Origin: Pyropia yezoensis
Taxonomy: Eukaryota; Rhodophyta; Bangiophyceae; Bangiales; Bangiaceae
Reading direction: 5' to 3'
DNA length: 64,000 nt
NCBI GenBank assembly: GCA_009829735.1
Contig: CM020618.1
Span: 33,518,894 to 33,582,893 of the forward strand
Of the stretch, positions 11,454-21,800 are shown piece by piece (position 1 is the first letter of the stretch; every line of letters begins with the position of its first letter). Position numbers and translations under genes: made by a program. Under the pieces are notes generated by a model that worked only from the letters and a program-made list of their open reading frames with translations, was not told the DNA's origin and searched no databases.

Positions 11454-14312
11454 ATGCGAATGCGGCTGGCCCTGCCTGGCGCCCTTTCCCCCCCGCCGTC
11501 AGCACCCGCCCGCGGCGGCCGCCGCCGCCGATTCTCCACCACTCCCGCCGGCGGCGGCGCACCGGGCCTACCTCTACCCATGGGCGGCGGCGGTGGCGGC
11601 GGCGGCGGCACCGGCGGCAAGGCCCCTCCCGGCCTGCGCGCGGCCGCGGCGGCGGCCGCGGCGCGCCCGCTGACGGCGGCGGTGGTGGTGGCGCTGGGCG
11701 TCGCCACCGCGGTGACTGTGGTGGGGACGGCCCGGCGGCTGGCACCCGGAGCGGTGACCTTCTTGTCGGCCGGCGCCGGCGCGGGGGGGCTCGTCGGCGC
11801 CCTACCGTGGCCTCCGCCGCCAGGGGGGGGGTGGGCCGCATCCTGGGGGGGACTTCGCCTTCGCTCGCCGGCCGCTGGGGGGGAAGGGGGAGTCGGCGTG
11901 GACGCGGGTGAGTCGGCGGCGGCGGCTGCATCGGGGGGGCTGGGGGGAGGTGGGGGGTCTCCGCTCGAAGCCGCAGACGCGGACGGCGGCACCTCTCTTC
12001 GCGGCCCTTCTGGGTCGGTGAGCGGAGGGGAGGGGGCCGGGAGGTCTGACGCGGATGGCGGCGCAGACTCAGCGGCTGCTGCTGCAGAGGCGGATGACCC
12101 CGCCCCAGACGGCGGGTCAGCCGCGGCTGGCATGGCAAGCTTCGGCCTCGGTGAGGGCAGCGGCGTCGCCGCCGCGCCGGCACTCCCCGACGGCGCCGCC
12201 CAGGACGGTGGCGTTGGCGACGAGGATGACGGCGCGCCGTGGAGCCCCGCCGCGCTCGGTGACGACCCGTGGGACGCGGTGAGCAGCGTCAAGTGGGGCG
12301 AGCTGGTGGCGCCACCCCCCCCCATCTCGACGGGTGCGCGGGGGACAGGAGGTGCGGGCGGTCCGCCTCCGCCGCTCGAGGCCCTCGAGCGGTGGCACCA
12401 CAAGTCGGTGCGGCGGGTCAACAACCTCATCCTTCCCTTTTGCCGCTTCCACACTGCCTGTCAGCTGCGAAACGGGTCGGTTGCTCTGCCGTCATGGATG
12501 GCCGCCCACCACACCTGGGTCGGCCGCTGCGGCATTCGGCGGCCGCTGTACGTGCTGGGCAACCCCGCCGCGGAGGCGCGGCTGCATCTCATTCGGTCGT
12601 CCCGCTATGCGGCGCTGGACCTCCTCTCGCCGGCACCGCTGCGGACCCACATGCCCCACTTTCTGTCTGACGCGATCGCGCCGCTCGTGTTCATGGACCT
12701 CCTGGCGGGCTCTCGCTGGGAGGGCGCCGCAACGCGCTACTGCGCCACCGCCAGCGGCGCCGCGTGCGAGCCGGACGTGGTGCCGGCGACGGCCAACCTG
12801 GCGCTCTACCTCGAGCGGGGGAGCTTCAACAGTAGCTGGGTTACCTCCTTTGCGCGGCTGATGGCCAAGGCGGGGGAAGCTCCGCCGCTGGCGCGTGCTG
12901 GAGACGGTACCGCCGATGGGGCCGCGCCCGCCGACGCGGCACGACCCATCCGAGGGATGACCTTTCTCGACCGGGAGCGTGGCTTTGCGCTGGGCGCGAC
13001 GGTGGGCCCCGCGTCGACCGCGCCGACTGGCGTTTGCTTCCGCTCCATCTTGTCAACGGCACACGTCTTTTGGCGGATGCCCCGGTCGGCGCTGCGGGAC
13101 GCCAACCCATTTTTTGCAGCCGCCCGGCAGCCCCGCACCAGCCGCCTGGAGGAGGAGACCGCCGCGGTGACCGCCGCGACGGCAAATGCCGCCACCGCCG
13201 CCGCCGCCGACGGTGGGGGCGGCGGTGCCGCAGATGGCGCCACCGCTGGCCGCGACGCGGCGGCGGCGGCGGCCGCCGCCCCTTGTGCCATCCACATGAC
13301 GCTCAACAGCCGCGCCGGCGACCGGCAGCTGGTGCAGACTAAGGAGCTGGCGGCGGCCATCACCGCCCTCGCGGCGGGCCACAATCACTTTTTCGCCCCC
13401 CCGCGGGTGGATGTGACCGTCTCCGAAGCACACTTTGAAAACATGACCTTTGCGGCGCAGCGGGCTGCGATGCGCGCCACGGACGTGCTGGTGGCGAGCC
13501 ACGGGGCGGGGCTGACCAACGTCATCTTCCTCCGCCCCGGCACGTCGGTCATTGAGGTATACCCGTTTGCCTACACTGCCGAGCTGTTTGCGCAGCTGGC
13601 CGAGTTTCTCGGCCTCCCCCACACCGCCGTCGTTGCCGCCGCCGACAGCCACGCGTACAAGGCGTGCGTTGCCGCGTACAATGGCGCCGCCGACGCGTGG
13701 GCGGCGGGGGGGGTGCTGCCGCCGCCGCTGGCGGCCGCGTTTGCGGAATGGGACGCGGCGGTGGCGGACGGCAACACTGGGCCGGGGCGGCTTCGGTTGG
13801 AGCGCGCCGACAATGACGGGCCCGTCCGGCGGCGGCGGTGGTGTGTACGGCGGCAGAGCCTCGTTGTGGACGTGCCAGCGGTTGCCAAGGCGGCGTGGGA
13901 GCGGGGGCTCGCCTTGTGTACCGCACGAGGGACCGGGGGGGGGGGTGGCGGCCGGCCGCCGCCGCCATCGCAGTTTGGAAGCTCTCTTGTGGGGGGTGCG
14001 GCGCGGCCCGCGGCAGCCCACTCTCCCACGACTGAGCCCATGGAAACTGTGACGGCGGCGGTGGGAACGGGGGTTTCTGTGCCACCTGCGTCCACGGCAG
14101 CGTTGGACCGAGCCACCGCCGCCGACACCGCGGCCGACGGCGCTCCCGACAGCGCTGCCGACGCTCCCGACGTGGCGGCCGCCGCGGCGGCGGCCGACCG
14201 GCCGGCGGCGGCGGTAGCGGCGGCGGCGGTGGGCGCCGCGGCCCACCTCGTGGAGCCCTCTACGGACAACATCCATTCGTACGTGGCGAGCGCTCACTCG
14301 GCAGGGGACTAA
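11454..14312 (+). CDS. GT61-family glycosyltransferase, type II membrane protein
   Basis: Predicted glycosyltransferase of 952 residues without introns. A basic N-terminus leads into one hydrophobic segment (about 73-92), then a long low-complexity Ala/Gly stem of some 220 residues and a catalytic region from about 310. The family signature SHGAGLTN starts at residue 682 and is followed by the FLxxGTSVIEVYP block typical of GT61 (DUF563). Known relatives are Golgi enzymes that add xylose, arabinose or GlcNAc to polysaccharides or proteins; the donor cannot be told here. The C-terminal ~100 residues are Ala/Asp-rich. I chose the ATG at 11454; a near-cognate TTG lies 15 bases upstream. The role in cell-wall or glycoprotein synthesis is inference. 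Confidence 0.85.
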   Translation: MRMRLALPGALSPPPSAPARGGRRRRFSTTPAGGGAPGLPLPMGGGGGGGGGTGGKAPPGLRAAAAAAAARPLTAAVVVALGVATAVTVVGTARRLAPGAVTFLSAGAGAGGLVGALPWPPPPGGGWAASWGGLRLRSPAAGGEGGVGVDAGESAAAAASGGLGGGGGSPLEAADADGGTSLRGPSGSVSGGEGAGRSDADGGADSAAAAAEADDPAPDGGSAAAGMASFGLGEGSGVAAAPALPDGAAQDGGVGDEDDGAPWSPAALGDDPWDAVSSVKWGELVAPPPPISTGARGTGGAGGPPPPLEALERWHHKSVRRVNNLILPFCRFHTACQLRNGSVALPSWMAAHHTWVGRCGIRRPLYVLGNPAAEARLHLIRSSRYAALDLLSPAPLRTHMPHFLSDAIAPLVFMDLLAGSRWEGAATRYCATASGAACEPDVVPATANLALYLERGSFNSSWVTSFARLMAKAGEAPPLARAGDGTADGAAPADAARPIRGMTFLDRERGFALGATVGPASTAPTGVCFRSILSTAHVFWRMPRSALRDANPFFAAARQPRTSRLEEETAAVTAATANAATAAAADGGGGGAADGATAGRDAAAAAAAAPCAIHMTLNSRAGDRQLVQTKELAAAITALAAGHNHFFAPPRVDVTVSEAHFENMTFAAQRAAMRATDVLVASHGAGLTNVIFLRPGTSVIEVYPFAYTAELFAQLAEFLGLPHTAVVAAADSHAYKACVAAYNGAADAWAAGGVLPPPLAAAFAEWDAAVADGNTGPGRLRLERADNDGPVRRRRWCVRRQSLVVDVPAVAKAAWERGLALCTARGTGGGGGGRPPPPSQFGSSLVGGAARPAAAHSPTTEPMETVTAAVGTGVSVPPASTAALDRATAADTAADGAPDSAADAPDVAAAAAAADRPAAAVAAAAVGAAAHLVEPSTDNIHSYVASAHSAGD

Positions 14313-15800
14313 CGACTTCTGAGCGTGGCACACTCGCCACCCACACACGCAGCGGGTGGCGGCACCCGCCCGCGCAGCAGGTGGCGGCCGTGGGGCGGGT
14401 GCCCCTATTCCGACCTGTGAGGTGGGGGGGTGTTTGCGCCTGGTGGGGTGGTGGGGGGAGGGGGGGTGGGGGGTGTGACCGTTCTGGGAATCGGGAGCTG
14501 GGGAGGTGGGGGGGGGGAGGGGGGGGGGGGAGATGGTGGTAGAGGATGGCGACAGGGCCGCGCGCACGATGTTTGGGGAGAGGGGAGGGTCAGAGAGGGG
14601 AGGCGATACGGGCGCAGACGGTGGTCGCGGTGACGCGGGCGGCGTCACGGGGAGGGCCGCAGTGGGGGCGGCGTCAGGGCACCCCCGCTCGCGTTGGCGG
14701 GATGGTAGGACGCGAGGGGGTGGGTTGGCCGGCGGGGTGCCGCCGCTGCCGACGGCGCGCCCATCTTCCCCCGTCCTGTCCCATGCCCTCTTGCCTACGT
14801 CCCCCGTCGGGGTCGTTGCCAGCGGGCCGGCCGCGTGGTCACCCCGTCCCACACGGAGGGGCGGCCAATGCTCGCTCCGCGGCGCTTGCCCGGTTTTCCT
14901 CCCCCCCCTCCCCCCTCCGTGCCCATCGGTTCGTCGGGAAGGAGGACGGACAGCCGTCGTCGGGGCACTTCCCCGCCCCGCCCGCCCCCCCGCCCGTCCA
15001 CTGCGGCGGCTATGCCTGTGCGAGGGGCAGGGGGACGGCGGCCTTGGCGGCGGCCGCGCAGGGCAGGCTCTCAACCACAATTTAAAAAACACAGGGCGAT
15101 CGCCCTGCCAAAACCCCATTCGCGCGTGCGTCCGTGGGACGGCGTACATGTACGTGCGCCGCGGTGCCGGGAGGGTTGGGCTAGCCACCGGGCCCGTCGG
15201 CCCGCCCGCGGGTGGGCCGACGGCGGGGCGGCCGGCCGCGCCTTTCTCGGGGAAGGGGGAGAGAGTGGAAGGAAGGGGGAGAGTGGGAAGAAGGCGGAGA
15301 GAGTGGGAGGAAGGAGGCGGGGGGAACGTGTCTTCGGACGACCGCCGACGGGGGCACCCGGCCCGGTCGACGGCGCGGCAGTGGCGGGAGCGGCGGTGGT
15401 AGTGGCGGCGGCGGCGGCGGGCACGCACTGCCCACGCGAACCGGCGCCGCCACAAGGGAGCAACCAAAGCAGGCTCATCGGGGGGGAATACACAAGGGTG
15501 GCCTACACAAGCCGCCGCGGCGTGCGCACCTCGCTCTGTCCGCTGCGCAGCGCAGGGCAGGGGGGGGTCGTCGCGGCGGCGACAACGGAAAATTACAACA
15601 GCATACACACACATACACACACACACACAAAGATAATACGCTCGGCGTGGAGAGCCGCAGAGACGCGCGCACCTTCGGCACTCTCCCACACGTCGCTCCC
15701 TATGCACAGGGATAGCACAACCGCCGGCGCGATCGGCGTCTCGCGCTTCCAAACCAAGTCTAGGCGTGAGCGCAACAAAACCGCCCGTCGCCACACCACC
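14313..15800. other. GC-rich intergenic DNA with poly-G tracts and a CA microsatellite
   Basis: Lies between the convergent GT61 and AAA+ genes. It holds G-tracts at 14.42-14.53 kb and a CA repeat at 15,602-15,630. Long open frames on both strands are compositional and show no recognisable domains. Confidence 0.45.
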
Positions 15801-18800
15801 TCACAAGAAGTACGTGAGCGCCTTGCTCTTGGTCCCTCTGCCGTACCCGTCGCCATACTCCTCACCCCATTTGCGGAGCTCCGCGATGCTTACCGCGTCT
15901 TCTGACACGCTTGAACTGACCTCGTCCTTGGCCTTCAAAAAGTCCGACTGCGAGAGCGGCCGCAACGAGGGCGTCGGCACCTCATCGGGTACCAGCATGA
16001 CACTCCGTAATGGGTCCTCATCGTCACTGCTGTCGTCACTGCTGACGTAACCGTCGGTGGGGACGACACTCGCAGCAGGGGCGGCACCGTCAACCTCCAC
16101 TACAACAGCGTCTGTGCCTGCAGAGTCGACAGCAGCGGCCGCCTTGGCAACACCGTCCTCGGCGACAGCAGCCTTCTTGTCGCAATTTTCAACGGCGGTG
16201 GCCTTGGCGTCCCCGCCACGGGCAGCAGGGGCAGCTGCCTTGGGAGCCTTGCTTCCCTTTCCTTTCTCGGCCTTGAGGAGCTCGCGAATCGGGTTGTACG
16301 CGGCAGCGATGCACAGGTTGCGCAAGTCCGACCCCGAGTAGCCGTGCAGCAAAGCGGCCAGAGCCTCTAGATCCACGTCTGGCCCCAGGTCCTCTTCGCG
16401 GGTGATGATCTTGAGGATCTTGGCCCGGTTAGCCGCGTCTGGCAGATCTACCAGCAGCCGCCGGGGTAGTCGGCGCAGCACCGCGTCGTCCAGGTCAAAC
16501 GGACGGTTGGTGGCGCCCAGGACCAGTACCCGCTCCGAATCCCGCGTGCGGAGACCATCCCAAGCAGACATAAACTCGTTCTTCATCTTGCGAGTGGCCT
16601 CGTGCTCCGTGCGCTTCTCGCCGCGCTTGCCAAGCATGGAGTCCACCTCGTCGATAAAAATGACCGACGGGGCAATCTTGCGGGCCAGCGAGAAGACGGC
16701 CTTGACAAACTTCTCGCCCTCCCCAAACCACTTGGAAGCCACCGAAGACAAGGATACGTTCATGAAGTTGGCTCCCGCTTCGGTTGCCACCGCCTTGGCC
16801 AGCATCGTCTTGCCTGTGCCGGGCGGTCCAAACAACAGCACGCCCTTCGTGGGCTTGGCCAGGTTTCCGCGGCGAAAAAGTTCAGGCCGCTGCAGCGGCA
16901 GCATGACAATCTCGTGAAGCGTCTCCTTGACCTTGTCCAGCGCGCCGATGCTGTCAAATGTCACACCCAACTCCTCGGCGGGCACCACGTCAGTGAGCAG
17001 TCGCTTCTCGAAATCGTTCTCCGTCACGACTGAGCGCAGGGACGCAGCGCGCCCGGACTTCTCAGCGTCCGGGCGGTCTGACTTGAACAGCCGGATGCCC
17101 TTAGCCACTGCCTTGGCAGCCAAAATGAGAGGGGACGGCTTGGACGAAGCTGCGGTCGCCCCAGCGCTCGCCGCCGTCGCTGCAGTCTTCTTGCCACTGC
17201 CAGCGCCTGAAGGAGTCAATGGAGCCGACGCGGCCGCTGACCCCGCCGACTCGGCTGCGTCCGCTGTACGCTCGGGGGCCGGGCTAGAAGGCTTCGCTGC
17301 ATGGTCTTCTTCACTGCCCACGACAGGGGCCGTGTCACAATCCCCTGACGTTGCCGCACCACCAGCCTCAATCGTGAGCATCGGCGCATTGTCGGCGGCA
17401 AGTTTCGCAGCTGCCGAAGCGGAAGCGGCCTGGCCTGACACAGACCGTGCAGCGGTATCAATCGAAGCTTGCAAAACCTCTGGTTCAAGGGGCACTTCCT
17501 CCAGCGTGGCGTCGGTCGTACCTGGCAGTTCCCGAGCGTCTGCTGGAGAAGCCGCCGCAGGAGGAACCGACTCTGCAGCTGCCGCCTCTTCGGGTCTGTC
17601 CTTGGCGGGAGTGACCGTCGCCGCCGCCGCATCGACAGCGCGTGCGCGTCGTCGAGCCTGTCGCTTAGCCTGCAGCGCGTTCGACTTGAGCTGAATGCTG
17701 GCAGCAAATGCGACGACACGCTCCACTGCGTCGGTCGTCAAGGTGTCCGCCGAGATATCCTCGTCGGCAACAGAATCCAGGTCCGGGCACTTCATGTTGA
17801 CCGACGCGAGCACGTCAGTCAACCGCGCCTGATTCACCTTGCGCTTGCCAGCCGCAATGTCCTTGTCAATCTCTGCCCGCCACACCGTGGCCTTCTCCTC
17901 ATCTAGCGGCGGCAGGATGGGCACCCGTACGGGGAAGAGCGAGACGCTGGCGGGCACCGGGGCCGCAGCGGTCGCCGAAGCGCCAGTCCCCGTGGCAGCG
18001 CCACCTGCGATTGGCCCACGGTCCATCCGCTCCTCCATCCTTGTGAGCTGCTCGAGAACATTGAAGTTGAACATGCCCGACAAATCTCCTCGACCACTGC
18101 CAGTGCCCAGGCTGGTCCCTGACCCCCCGCTCCGAGGGAAGAAGAGGCCAGCAAGCGCACTTGGTCGCGTCAGGTCCCCAAACGCGCCGCTCCCCGACGG
18201 CGGACGGCTGGCACCACTCGCCGCGCTCCGCACTGCATCAATGGACGTCATCGACCCCACTACCAGCACCCGGGGCGGAAGCTTTAACAGCGCTGCATGT
18301 AGGCGCGAGGCCATTGCATCCGCATCATCTCCCCCCGCCACCAGTTGATCCGCGTCGCGGACGTAGAGGATGAGCGGCGGCGCGTCGGGAACGGCCAGCG
18401 AAGCGCCAGCCGCCTCCACAATAGCGTCAAGAAGCGAGATGGATGAGACGGGGACGGCGCTGGTGGGACTGCCAGTAGAGGCCGCCGCTTCGGGTTCCAG
18501 CTCCGAGCTGCGGCAGAAATAGCCGTGGGTGCCCTCACAGCGATTGCCAAGATTACTTCCTCGCGTCACGGGTGCGTCAAACCGCACGCCCACCCGTGCA
18601 TTGCCGCTGAAAGTCAGCACAACGCGGCCCACAGCCCCGTACAGTGGGCCACCCGGCCCCGCCGCCCCGCCAAGGTTGCCAATGCCCACCACGCGCACCG
18701 ATGAGCGGGGACGAAGAAAGCCGGGGCCTGTAGCAGAGCCCGACATAAAAAGAGCGCGTTGAAGCTCATCATCCAGAAAAGAACGCCCGGCCGCCGAGTC

Positions 18801-21800
18801 TCCCAAAGACGGTGGCAGGAATGGCATAGGCGGCAGCACCGGCAGCGGCGAGCTGTCCCCTCCCCGACGTGCCGACGTCGCGGCATGGCGGTTGCGCAAG
18901 CGCCGCTCCGCCCGCTTGTAGGCAATAGAAGACGGGCTGCGGGTGAGCACACTGGACGCAACAGTCCCCACAAAACGCACCCGGTCGCCCACCTTAAATG
19001 CCCCGCGGTCGCCGTCCGCGTCAGACGCAGACTTGTCAGCAGGGATCTCGCTGTCCAGTGGCACAGCCCAATTGACCTTGTGGCTCTTGGATAGCTCCGC
19101 TGCCGCCCCATCAGCCGCGGCGTCCTTTTCCTTGACCTCGCCTGTTCCAGCAATCGGCGGCGTGGCCTGGGTGCCACTCGGCGCGTGCGTCTTCGCGGTC
19201 GTGGACACGGACGCCCCAGTCGCTCCGGACGAGGCCTTGGCCGCCACCGCGGCCGCTAGACCAGGCCGCGCTGGCGACACCACCGGTGGCACAGGGGGCT
19301 TGGCACGAGAAGGCAACGGCGCGACAGCAGGCGTCGGCGCTGCGGGCGATGGTGCCGAGGAAGTCGCCTTGGCTTCCGTGTCCGTCATCGGAGCAGCCAC
19401 CACCGCGGCTGATCCGCTGGTGGCTGGTGGGGGCACACCTGGTGTCTCCCGTGCTGCTGGCTGCGCCCCTTCAACTGCTGGCGTGCGCGTATCCATCGCT
19501 GCGTCCTCGTCCTTGGTATCGGCAGCGGCTGAGTCATCGCCCTTGACAGACGCCTGCTTGGGCTTATCCCCATCTGCGGATTCCGATGCATGCTCCTTGG
19601 TAGGGTCGGACGACGACGTCGCCACTGCCCCCCCGTCCACGTCCATCACATCGTCGTCCAGGCTCGACGGAAACAACGATGCCGTTCGCTCGTTCGTTCC
19701 CGCAGGCGTGCTTCCCGCGTTGCCCGAGTCCTGAATGGCGTCCACTGGCTCGGCCGAAGACCCACCGCTACTACCGCTCACAGACGAGGACTCACTGGCC
19801 AGGGCGGCGAGGTCCACCACAGCCAGGGCGGAATCGAGGTGTGAAGCAAGTGCACGAACCAGCTTCTCCTGATATGTCTCCGTACCAGACGGCCCAACCA
19901 GCAGCATTCGCGGGCGGAAAGAAGACAAAGAAGTCGACACACGGCCCGCAGTCTCGGGATGATGAAGATGCAAGTAGGCCGTGTGGATGAGCACGTCGCG
20001 CAGCTCAGGACTCAGATACGAGTAAGGAAAGTTCGAAAGAGACAGATCCGCGTTGTCAGCGCCGGCGGCGAGGCTCTTCTTAAACAGCGCCTTGCCAGCG
20101 GCACGTACCTCAGCTGTGAGGACGGCGTCGTCCTTCAATGTAGGCGGTTGCACCTTGGCCTTTTCCGCCAGTCCCTCCGCGGAAGTCGCCAGAGCCTTGC
20201 CCCCGTCGCCATCACTAGTGGGTGGCGCGATTCCCAACAACAGTGCCGCCTCGTCTGTGTCAATGGGCGTCCCCGTGCCAGCACTGAGGCCGACTGGTGG
20301 CGGCGTGCCAAGAAAATCGGCAGAAGCACCTGGAGTCGACGGTGGGTCGTCCCGGGTCGCTGACCCTGTGGTGCGCCTTCGCCCCCCCAACGATGGGTGA
20401 GCCTGCACAGGCGAGGACGGAACAGCGGTGACCCCCGCCGCAGCGGGAGAAGGCATTGAGGCAGTAGCTACGGAGTCAACGGCCATATCGTCACTCTCTT
20501 GCTCGGCGGCCTTGTCTTTCGATGGCATCCTCGCTGGAACTCCCGCGCGTGTGTCCCCATCAGGCTGCTGGGCCTCGTTATCACCAGAGGCGGACTTGCT
20601 TGCTGGCGTACCCGCCGCCTTGGCGCCAGCAACCGGCGTTCCTGGCGGTTTAGTGACAGAGCCCGGCGCTTGGGGAGTGACGCTGTCAGTCGACGGCGGC
20701 GCGTCCGTCGACGGCGGCGCCGCGGCCGATTGACCAGTCACGATAGCCTTGACCAGCTCCAACAACCGGACCACAGTGGCTGACTGGGACCATCCACCAT
20801 CGGTCGATGAAAGCTTCGCCATCAATGCCTGTGCCTCTTCGCGTAGGGACGCCGCGTCCTTATCAAACTCTGACATTGGAGGCTCCAACGCCAACCACTT
20901 CGCTAACGCGGTCGACGCAGCCGCAGCCGCTGAACTCCCGCCCGTGGCAGACGCAAAGCGTTTCACGACAGGCTGCTCCTGGGAGACCACCGCATCGTCA
21001 ATAGCGGCTGCGACTGTGGCGGCAGCCGCTGCCGTGACATCCGTGGTAGCGGAGTTCGGGACAACAGCGGCAGGGGCGACGGCGTCGACCGCCTTGGTCT
21101 TCGCCTCCGCGGTAGCCGCCCCAGCAGCCTTGACAGACGATTCCAGAAGCGGAAACTTGACCACAAAGAACTTGCCGTCAGCGGAGAGCTCCCCGGTCGA
21201 TGCAAGAGGGCTAAAGGGGCCCGCGGCGCCTCCAGCTGCGATACCAGCGCCGCCTGTGGACATAGGTAGCGGCGGCGGATCCACAGATGTCGCAGACACA
21301 CCGGCCCCACTGGGAAGGACCGACGAGAATAACCCTGCACCGCCAGCGGTAGACGGCACGTCCGGCGCATCGGCAGACGACAACAGATTTTGGAAGATGT
21401 ACGTGTACGTCCGCGCCGATGATGTAGTGATGGCAACTTCCGCGCCGTCAGGCAGCCACATGCGGGAGCCTTTCGTCAGCAGCTTGGAGTCAACCGACGT
21501 GAGCGTGGAGTTTGAGTGAGACTCAATAATCACCCGCCCCTGCAGCGGGAACAAGCGCAGTACGATGCAGCTCACGGACGGATCACGCAGCTGCAGCTGG
21601 CAACGGGAACCCCGACCGACAGAGAAGACCAGGCCCTTAAGCGACACGTTGGCCTGCGAAGACGTCTGCGACAGCAAGTTACCCCAACATGTGCGGGGGG
21701 GAGGGGGAGGCTTGGTCACCGCGATAACGCCACCAGAGGCAGCAGCGGCAGCGGCAGCTGCCACCATCGCACACGAGGTGCCACCAGTGTGAGAGCCATC

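Noticed and set aside
10682..12454. 590-codon minus-strand frame over the GT61 5' end
   Set aside because: Low-complexity Pro/Ala composition without motifs; the opposite strand holds the recognisable gene.
13053..15794. 913-codon minus-strand frame antisense to the GT61 gene
   Set aside because: No domains, Arg/Pro-rich, and it overlaps a gene with clear family motifs; a shadow of GC-rich DNA.
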